This document shows positions 58,026 to 64,000 of a DNA stretch of 64,000 nt, one piece after another. Below the pieces are notes generated by a model, which worked only from the letters and a program-made list of their open reading frames with translations, was not told the origin of the DNA and did not search any database. The translations under genes were made by a program, and so were the position numbers. This stretch comes from JADLHS01 sp964594985 (lineage in GTDB: Bacteria > Verrucomicrobiota > Verrucomicrobiia > Limisphaerales > JADLHS01). The DNA is taken from assembly GCA_964594985.1 (NCBI GenBank), contig CAZQNQ010000005.1:219787-283786 (forward strand), given 5' to 3'. How positions within the stretch are numbered: position 1 is the first letter of the stretch; the number at the start of each line of letters is the position of its first letter.

Positions 58026-59552
58026 ATGCTCTCCAGGGTTTGCTCGGCGGCGGTCAATGGGATTGAAGCTTTTCCGGTGGAAGTCGAAGTCAGTGCGGGA
58101 TTCGGCGACACCAAAATTGTCATCGTCGGTCTGCCCGACGCCGCCGTGCGCGAATCGCAGGATCGCGTCACCACGGCGCTCAATAGTTCCGGGTTCAAGT
58201 TTTCCTACGGGCGTACCACCATCAATCTCGCTCCCGCCGACGTGAAGAAGGAAGGGCCGAGCTTTGACCTGCCCATCGCACTCGGGATGCTGGCGGCGAG
58301 CGAGCAGATTGAAACCGATCAACTCGATAACTTCGTCGCGGTCGGCGAACTGGCGCTGACCGGGGCGGTGCGTCCGTGCAAAGGCGTTTTGCCCATTGCC
58401 ATCCGTGCCAAGCAGGACGGCAAAATCGGCGTGCTTGTTCCGGCGGAAAATGCCGCGGAAGCGGCGGTGGTCGCGGGCTTGCAGGTCATCCCCATCCAGA
58501 ACTTGCGCGAGGCGACGAATTTTCTCGAAGGCCAGATCACCATCAAACCGACGCGCGTGGACATCGCGAAGATTTTTGATCACCCGCTGGATGACGACGT
58601 GGACTTTGCCGAGGTGAAAGGACAGGAATCGGTCAAGCGCGCCTTGGAGATCGCGGCGGCGGGCGGACATAATCTCTTGCTCATCGGCCCGCCCGGCACG
58701 GGCAAATCCATGCTGGCAAAGCGCCTCGCGACGATTCTCCCGCCGCTCACGCTGGAAGAGGCGTTGGAGACGACGAAGATTCACAGCATCGTCGGGCTGC
58801 TGCCAGCGGGCCTGGGATTGATTACACGTCGCCCGTTCCGCGCCCCGCATCACACGGCGAGCGATGCCGGTCTGCTCGGTGGCAACATCAATCCGGCGCC
58901 CGGCGAAATCTCGCTCGCGCACAACGGGGTGTTGTTCCTCGACGAATTGCCGGAATTCAAACGTAGCGTGCTCGAGACGATGCGGCAGCCGTTGGAGGAT
59001 GGCAAAGTCACGATCTCACGCGCGGCTGGCACGATGACGTTTCCGAGTCAGTTCATGTTGGTGGCCGCGATGAATCCGACGCCCGACGGCAAGATGCCGC
59101 ATGAGAGCAAGAGTTCGCCACGCGAGATCCAGAATTATCTCGGACGGATTTCCGGGCCGCTGCTGGATCGGATTGATCTGCACGTGGAAGTTCCGGCGGT
59201 GAAATTCCGCGAGATGACGGGCGACAAGGTCGGAGAAACATCCGCGCAAATCCGCGAGCGCGTCATCGCGGCGCGGCAGATTCAGCAGAAACGTTTTGCA
59301 CACAAACCTAAGATCACCTGCAACGCCCGCATGGCCACGAAGGAGATCAAGGAGTTTTGTCTGCTCGACGCAACGACGAAGGAATTGCTCATGAATGCGA
59401 TGGCGGAATACAACCTCAGCGCCCGTGCTTACGACCGCATCTTGAAAGTTTCGCGCACCATCGCCGATCTGGCCGGTGCCGAGCAAGTTTCCTCCGATCA
59501 CGTCAGCGAGGCGATTCAGCTCCGATCCCTGGACCGGCAGTTGTGGGGCTAA
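58026..59552 (+). CDS. comM: YifB/ComM family Mg chelatase-like AAA ATPase
   Basis: A 508-residue helicase-like protein of the ComM family, which promotes branch migration during natural transformation. The N-terminal lonC-like domain starts MLSRVCSAAVNGIEAFPVEVEV; Walker A LLIGPPGTGKSMLAK, Walker B GVLFLDELPEF, the FRAPHHTASDAGLLGG block, and a C-terminal helical domain SARAYDRILKVSRTIADLAG are all present. Full length and complete. The ATG at 58026 is the natural start. Confidence 0.94.
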   Translation: MLSRVCSAAVNGIEAFPVEVEVSAGFGDTKIVIVGLPDAAVRESQDRVTTALNSSGFKFSYGRTTINLAPADVKKEGPSFDLPIALGMLAASEQIETDQLDNFVAVGELALTGAVRPCKGVLPIAIRAKQDGKIGVLVPAENAAEAAVVAGLQVIPIQNLREATNFLEGQITIKPTRVDIAKIFDHPLDDDVDFAEVKGQESVKRALEIAAAGGHNLLLIGPPGTGKSMLAKRLATILPPLTLEEALETTKIHSIVGLLPAGLGLITRRPFRAPHHTASDAGLLGGNINPAPGEISLAHNGVLFLDELPEFKRSVLETMRQPLEDGKVTISRAAGTMTFPSQFMLVAAMNPTPDGKMPHESKSSPREIQNYLGRISGPLLDRIDLHVEVPAVKFREMTGDKVGETSAQIRERVIAARQIQQKRFAHKPKITCNARMATKEIKEFCLLDATTKELLMNAMAEYNLSARAYDRILKVSRTIADLAGAEQVSSDHVSEAIQLRSLDRQLWG

Positions 59553-59613
59553 GAGCTTGTTTGAATCCGAACTTCGAAGTCGCCGGCAGCAAAACGGCGC
59601 GGGCGGAAAGTCG

Positions 59614-59872
59614 GGCAGGCTTTCCAGCCTGCCGGTCCACCGGACTTTCCAGTCCGGTGTTTCGGAACCGGGCGACTGGAAAGTCGCCCGCACTGGCAGG
59701 CTGGAAAGCCTGCCCCACAGTTATTGCCGCGCGCCAACTTCGGTGTTCGGGTTGAAAACGCCGCGCTGGAAACCCGGAGCAAGGATGCTCCGGGCCCCGC
59801 GGGCAGGATGCCCGCGCTACGACGTAACGCAGGCATCCTGCCTGCGGGTGCTGGCGGCATCCCTGCCGCCAG
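59614..59872. repeat. Array of eight mini-hairpins with shared loops and varied stems
   Basis: Eight perfect stem-loops in 259 bases fill most of the 364-base gap after comM. Four (59614-59633, 59639-59658, 59669-59690, 59695-59714) have 7-9-bp stems and a T(T/)CC or GGAA centre flanked by T and A. Four (59773-59794, 59799-59815, 59828-59846, 59851-59872) have stems of 7-9 bp with AGGA, GGA or TCC(C) loops. Stems differ among members yet always pair. The rest of the gap contains no gene. Confidence 0.9.
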
Positions 59873-59916
59873 TTCCGGGTTTTCAAACCGGCTCTAAAGA
59901 GACTTCACAATCTGAT

Positions 59917-62421
59917 CTACTGAACGGTGCGTGTCGCCGGTGGGCCGAGATGCGTCGGCTGCAATCCACCGAGATCAATCACGACTTTGTCGAAGACGAG
60001 GCCGGGATCGAGTGGCTGGAGTTTGAGCGTGTGCGGGCCGGGGCGGTCGAGGGTTTGCTCGATCGTTCCGATGGCGGCGGCGCGCAGGACGTTGGTGCCC
60101 CAAGCCTTGCTGTATTCAGCGGTGGTGATGTCCACCACCTTGGCCTCGCCTGAGCCGATGCTGACTGAGTAGCGCGCCTTCAGGCCCGGGTGAATCGGTT
60201 GGGTTGGGAGACAATAGACCACCACTTTGACGGCACCGGTTTGCGCGATATTGAAATCGTATTCCAACGCTGCCGCCGCCGGAGCAGTCGTCGTGGGCAG
60301 CAGCGCGATGGAATCGCCCGAACGACCGAGGCCTTGGATGACTTTCCACTCCGTGCCGTTGCCGTTGATGGTGCGCATGGGTTGTTCGGCTTCCAAAGAA
60401 ATAAAACCGTTGGCGGTTGCAGATTCGCTGCTCGCTTTGGCCTTGGTTGCGAACGCGCTCGCGTCCGGCTTGCGCAGGGCGGTGCGGTTGCGGGGGTTGG
60501 CGGACATCATGTGCCGCCATTTTCCGCCCGCGACCTGTTCGTTGTAGTACCACGTCTCTCCTTGAATCTGCTCGTAGGCCTTCAAGGCTTCTTCGGCGGT
60601 TGCGCTGAGATGCATCCGGTTGGCGAGGGCGGAGCCATGCACTGGATAAACGACGGTTTCATAAAACGCGTCCTTTCGTTCCGGTGGCAATGCTCCGAGC
60701 AACGCGTCGGTTCGTTTCACAAGCTGTGCGAAGCGTTGCAGTCGTTGTCCGATCTCATCGTAATTCGTTGTGAACTGCGCCAGATGCAGATGCTCGGGCT
60801 TGGCCGGGAAGTTAAGCCGGTAGTATTCGTCGAGGATGGCGGCGATTTCGGTGGCGTGCGCTGGGCCAAAGTTTCGCCTGGCCCAATCGGCGAGGAAAGT
60901 GGGTTGGGCCGTTTCGTTCCACGGCGTGATGTCCCACGCCAGCCGCAGAAAAAACTCCATGCCGATCTCGCCCGGCTTGATGTCGCCGACGTTGACGATC
61001 CAGACCTTGCGCGCGCCGTGCTCGTAAGCCTTGTGCATCTCCTCCCAGACCAGGGCCGGCGGCGTGGTGCAGAGCCAGAGGTAATCTTCCGGCGCACCCC
61101 AATAGGAGATGTGATAATACACGCCAGCGCCGCCGCGACGTTTTTGTTCCGCTGGATTGGAGAGCTGGCGGAGGTAACCGTGATTGTCGTCCGGCCAGAC
61201 CAAGGCCACATCGGCGGGCACGTCCAGGCCATTCTTGTAGAGTGACAGCACTTCCTTATAGGGGCAGAAAATCTGCGGCACCATTGCCGGGTCAGGGTTA
61301 ATGGCCTTGGCGATCAATTCGCGCTGGTCCTCAATCACCCGTTGGAGTCGGGCAACCTTTTGCTGCGTATTGCCGCCGCCGGGCATGCCGCTGTCGTGGA
61401 TGCCCCGCATGCCGATGGTGTAAACATTTTCGAACCGCCCGTTCTCCTCCAGCCGCTGCCGCCAATACTCCAGAATGTTCGTGCGGTTCTGGTCGTAGTC
61501 CCACGGGCCGGATTTCTTTACGTCGTATTCGGTGATGTTGTTGCGGAGCATCTGTTCGCAATGGGAGGAGCCCATCACGATGGCGTAGTCGTCGGCCACG
61601 AGTTTGTTCCGCGGATAAAGGTTGAAAGCTTTGGTGCAGGGATGCATCGCGGGCCAGAGATAGTTGGCTTTCAGGCGCAGCAACAACTCGCAGACTTTCG
61701 CGTAGGTTTTCGGCCCGATGTCTTTCGTTTCCGGCTCAAAGGTCTTTTCCGCCCACGGCTGAAGTCCCCAGTCTTCGTCATTGATGAAGATGCCGCGGTA
61801 TTGCACCGAGGGCGGGAGGCTGGTGATGCTTGTCGCACCGATCACCAGCGCCGCGCGTTTCTGGGGCGCGACATCCGCCCACCAGACCCACGGTGAAACG
61901 CCGATGGCTTCGGACAGGGTAAATACTCCGAAGGCTGTGCCGCGTCGGTCGGCGCCGGCAATCACCAGGGCGTTGCTCACGCCGGGAATGGGATTGGTCA
62001 GCACTGTGATGACGAACGACTCCCATTGTCCTTTGATCCGGTTCACATCGAGTCGGCCCGCCCGGATCAATTCATCAATCACCGCACTTTTGCCAATCGT
62101 GCCGATCAATACGACGTCACCAGACAGTTCGCGCGGGTTGCTTTTGATTTTGGGCTTAATGCCGGTGACGCGCTCTATATCCGTTCCGAAACAATCCGCC
62201 GCGATCCGGGCCACCTTGAAATCATCCAGGGCCACGTAGAGGTCCGCAGCGCGACCGTTTGCCGCCAGCGCGAAATCACCCGGCTTCGGGTTCTCAGTAA
62301 GCTGAAGAGGGATCAAGTCGGGCCGCGACGAAACCGGGCCGGCCTTTGCCGACAGGACTGCGCCGGCGCTCAACCAAACCATCAAGCCCAGCATGAGGCG
62401 GGTTTTTACCGGTGAAAACAT
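59917..62421 (-). CDS. GH115 glycoside hydrolase (xylan alpha-glucuronidase)
   Basis: An 834-residue exported enzyme of family GH115: signal peptide to about residue 27, an N-terminal domain (DLYVALDDFKVARIAADCFG), a catalytic TIM barrel (YRGIFINDEDWGLQPWA, LLRLKANYLWPAMH, MRGIHDSGMPGGGNTQQK, WPDDNHGYLRQLS, YYHISYWGAPEDYLWL, RKVWIVNVGDIKPGEIGMEFFL) and a C-terminal beta domain. These enzymes cut glucuronic or 4-O-methyl-glucuronic acid side chains from xylan. The GH10 xylanase lies upstream on the same strand, so the locus handles glucuronoxylan. Confidence 0.92.
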   Translation of the reverse strand: MFSPVKTRLMLGLMVWLSAGAVLSAKAGPVSSRPDLIPLQLTENPKPGDFALAANGRAADLYVALDDFKVARIAADCFGTDIERVTGIKPKIKSNPRELSGDVVLIGTIGKSAVIDELIRAGRLDVNRIKGQWESFVITVLTNPIPGVSNALVIAGADRRGTAFGVFTLSEAIGVSPWVWWADVAPQKRAALVIGATSITSLPPSVQYRGIFINDEDWGLQPWAEKTFEPETKDIGPKTYAKVCELLLRLKANYLWPAMHPCTKAFNLYPRNKLVADDYAIVMGSSHCEQMLRNNITEYDVKKSGPWDYDQNRTNILEYWRQRLEENGRFENVYTIGMRGIHDSGMPGGGNTQQKVARLQRVIEDQRELIAKAINPDPAMVPQIFCPYKEVLSLYKNGLDVPADVALVWPDDNHGYLRQLSNPAEQKRRGGAGVYYHISYWGAPEDYLWLCTTPPALVWEEMHKAYEHGARKVWIVNVGDIKPGEIGMEFFLRLAWDITPWNETAQPTFLADWARRNFGPAHATEIAAILDEYYRLNFPAKPEHLHLAQFTTNYDEIGQRLQRFAQLVKRTDALLGALPPERKDAFYETVVYPVHGSALANRMHLSATAEEALKAYEQIQGETWYYNEQVAGGKWRHMMSANPRNRTALRKPDASAFATKAKASSESATANGFISLEAEQPMRTINGNGTEWKVIQGLGRSGDSIALLPTTTAPAAAALEYDFNIAQTGAVKVVVYCLPTQPIHPGLKARYSVSIGSGEAKVVDITTAEYSKAWGTNVLRAAAIGTIEQTLDRPGPHTLKLQPLDPGLVFDKVVIDLGGLQPTHLGPPATRTVQ

Positions 62422-62760
62422 TCCGACAGTGTGAGTCGCCGCCGAAAACTGTCAAACGGTTACGCCTCGCCAAAAGAGGTGAACATGAACGCCGGATGCA
62501 TTGGGATGATGAGTGCCCCAAGCAAATCTTGGGTGGTTGGAGCGGATGAAGGGAATCGAATCAGGGGCCGTGACTTCTCCGAGTTCCTTAAACCCTTGCA
62601 TGTTAGAACAGTTCTCAAAATAATTTCCGGCGCACCGCCGAGACGCCGAGCAATTTTCCTCTGGTTTTTTCTGCGTCTCTGCGTCTCGCGGTAAACGATC
62701 CGGAAATTTGGTTTGAGACTCACTGTAGCCCAAGCATAGAGTCAGCTTAAAGATTTGAGT
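62422..62760. other. Intergenic region between GH115 and GH10 genes
   Basis: 339 bases with no supported gene. It holds a tRNA-like 3' fragment (62538-62562), a short imperfect inverted repeat with CCGCCGAGACGCCGAG and TGCGTCTCTGCGTCTCGCGG near 62635-62695, and AT-rich sequence upstream of the GH115 gene where its promoter may lie. Confidence 0.7.
62538..62562 (-). repeat. Fragment like the 3' end of a tRNA-Gly
   Basis: On the minus strand this reads GATTCGATTCCC, then TTCATCCGCTCCA: a T-loop, acceptor strand, Gly-type U discriminator and CCA. It differs at three of 25 positions from a common bacterial tRNA-Gly end, but the rest of a tRNA (D arm, anticodon arm, pairing T stem) is missing. 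It could be a leftover integration site. Confidence 0.5.
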
Positions 62761-63879
62761 TTACGGTTTTATGGGGAGTGCCGTTTCGATGACGGCATCA
62801 AAGGCTGGTTTCGCCTTTCCAGCCCGGTCGAAGAGCAGCGGGTAATTGCTTCTGCCGCGGACGGGCCAGTTGTTCAGCCAGGAATCGCCATCGGTCACGC
62901 CCCAGAAGGTGACGCGGCTGATCTTGTCGGCGTGCTTGGCATAAACCGCAAAAATTTCTCCGTAGCGTTTGGCCAGGGCTTGCTGCACGGCATCGGGCAG
63001 GCCCAGGCGATACGGGTTCAACTGGGGGTCGGCGGCTTCCCGCCGCGAGACTTCCGCGCCGCGATCCTGGGACCTTGCGGGCAGCACATCAATGTCGAGT
63101 TCGGCAATGATCACTTTTACGTTGAGTTTGCCGAACTCCGTCAGCGTGTCGTCCACCAGTTGCGGGGAAGGCCAATCCAGTTTCGCGTGGGTTTGCGTGC
63201 CGAGGCCGGCCACTGTCACGCCGGCGGCCTGGAGTTTTTTGATGAGCGCGACGGCCCCATTGCGTTTGGGTTCGTTCTCCAGGGAGAAGTCGTTGTAATA
63301 AAGTTCGGCGGCGGGATCGGCGGCGTGGGCGAACTCGAAAGCTTTCACCAAGTAATCCTCACCGATGATCTTCAACCACGGGGTCTGCCGCAGCGAGCCG
63401 TCTTCGTTCAACGCCTCGTTCACCACGTCCCAGCCTTTGACACGGCCTTGGTAGCGTCCGACGACGGCGTGGATGTGATTACTCATGCGGGCCAGCAAGG
63501 TGGCGCGGTCGGTGGGATTACCTTTGCCATCCTCGAAGACCCACTTCGGGGTTTGTTCGTGCCAGACCAGTGTGTGGCCGATGACGACCATGCCGTTCTT
63601 CATGCCGAATTCGACGTAACGATCCGCCGGGCCGAAATGGAACTTGTCCGGCTCGGGATGAATCCGCTCCCACTTCATCACGTTCTCCGGGGTGATGGTG
63701 TTGAACTGCTGTTTCACGAGCGCGGCCTGGGCGGCGTTCTGCTCGGTGAACTGGGATTCATTCAGCGCCGCGCCGATGAGGAACTTGTCTTGGAACGCTT
63801 CCTTGAGCGTGGGTTGCGCGGCGACCCCGCCAATCGCGACCCCAAGTCCGACGATTGTCATTAACAGGCATTTTTTCAT
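62761..63879 (-). CDS. Endo-1,4-beta-xylanase, GH10
   Basis: A 372-residue exported GH10 xylanase. Signal peptide to about residue 21 (GGVAAQPT), then FLIGAALNESQF, TPENVMKWERIHPEPDKFHFG, GHTLVWHEQTPKWVF, the acid/base in WDVVNEALNED (E155), NDFSLENEPKRN and the nucleophile in VIIAELDIDV (E260), followed by VTFWGVTDGDSWLNNWP. Full family length, all catalytic residues present. It releases xylo-oligosaccharides, working with the GH115 enzyme downstream and probably the transporter upstream. Confidence 0.95.
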   Translation of the reverse strand: MKKCLLMTIVGLGVAIGGVAAQPTLKEAFQDKFLIGAALNESQFTEQNAAQAALVKQQFNTITPENVMKWERIHPEPDKFHFGPADRYVEFGMKNGMVVIGHTLVWHEQTPKWVFEDGKGNPTDRATLLARMSNHIHAVVGRYQGRVKGWDVVNEALNEDGSLRQTPWLKIIGEDYLVKAFEFAHAADPAAELYYNDFSLENEPKRNGAVALIKKLQAAGVTVAGLGTQTHAKLDWPSPQLVDDTLTEFGKLNVKVIIAELDIDVLPARSQDRGAEVSRREAADPQLNPYRLGLPDAVQQALAKRYGEIFAVYAKHADKISRVTFWGVTDGDSWLNNWPVRGRSNYPLLFDRAGKAKPAFDAVIETALPIKP

Positions 63880-63896
63880 ATTGAGTCTCGTTTGGT

Positions 63897-64000
63897 TCAG
63901 GCGGCACTTGCTTTCGCGCGGCGTTCGGCGAGTGTTGCGGCCATCTCGATGGTGGCGCGTTTGTTGAGTTGGTAGGCGAGGAGCAGGACGGTGCAGAGGG
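63897..64000 (-). CDS. Sugar transporter C-terminus (GPH/MFS-like), partial
   Basis: The last 34 codons of a minus-strand gene that enters from beyond the window: a hydrophobic end LCTVLLLAYQLNK followed by RATIEMAATLAERRAKASAA. A final helix then Y-x-L-(N/D)-(K/R) and a cytoplasmic tail with L-x-x-R-R is typical of glycoside-pentoside-hexuronide:cation symporters. A xyloside or xylo-oligosaccharide transporter next to a GH10 xylanase would fit. Stop codon at 63897-63899. Family assignment is tentative given so little sequence. Confidence 0.6.
   Translation of the reverse strand, partial: LCTVLLLAYQLNKRATIEMAATLAERRAKASAA

Noticed and set aside
62452..62733. Open frame of 93 codons between GH115 and GH10 as an integrase remnant
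   Set aside because: No recombinase motifs; it overlaps repeats and the tRNA-like fragment.

Overview
The window looks like a chromosome segment of a Verrucomicrobiota bacterium, probably close to Pedosphaera/Limisphaera. This is an inference from gene content: DUF1080 secreted protein, Bat-type aerotolerance operon, PEP-CTERM anchored protein, prepilin-like protein with a late G-x-x-F-x-D-G motif, propeller-type sensor kinase, xylan enzymes, and many dispersed hairpin repeats between genes. The DNA is GC-rich; a few inserted stretches are visibly more AT-rich. Shine-Dalgarno sites are mostly weak.

Layout. 1-3.7 kb: L-rhamnose catabolism (rhamnulokinase cut by the window edge, a DUF1080 protein, an unknown protein, L-rhamnose isomerase). 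3.8-7.8 kb: infA, an EgtD-like histidine methyltransferase, a divergent dihydropteroate synthase, tRNA-Arg(TCT) and a divergent FGGY kinase. 8.0-19.6 kb: a MoxR-Bat operon (moxR, DUF58, DUF4381-like, two VWA membrane proteins, TPR protein, BatD, BatE), followed by a lipoprotein and terminator. 20.1-29.9 kb: Fe-ADH plus aldehyde dehydrogenase, then a PurD-like ATP-grasp, alanine racemase and arginyl-transferase-like trio, then a large autotransporter. 30.1-41.9 kb: a nucleotidyltransferase between direct repeats, dihydropyrimidinase, CorA, a PAS kinase with NtrC-type regulator, a membrane protein, a LOG-family protein, CinA, GNAT and Smr proteins. 42-45.6 kb: secreted VWA proteins. 45.7-58 kb: GH13 amylase, three proteins sharing an unrecognised ~190-residue domain (one fused to a GH87-like beta-helix), a prepilin-like protein and a two-component system. 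58-64 kb: ComM, then a glucuronoxylan locus (GH115, GH10, sugar transporter end).

The most unusual part is 9.0-12.2 kb. The moxR and DUF58 genes, normally adjacent, are split by about 3.2 kb of accessory genes. The first 111-123 bases of the DUF58 gene occur three times (9994, 11182, 12186), always starting exactly at the ATG. The first two copies are truncated ORFs that stop 2 and 7 bases before a cargo gene: a KilA-N protein and a MazF-type toxin-antitoxin pair. Within the first cassette lie four palindromes, plus a fifth inside the KilA-N gene. All are centred on AATT, mostly within CGAATTCG, but their arms differ in sequence and each arm still pairs with its partner. This looks like a serial insertion site that regenerates the host gene's 5' end, carrying a KilA-N gene with its own palindrome family. 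A similar arrangement occurs at 29.95-30.97 kb, where copies of the 3' end of the dihydropyrimidinase gene flank a nucleotidyltransferase gene. No integrase or transposase was seen in the window.
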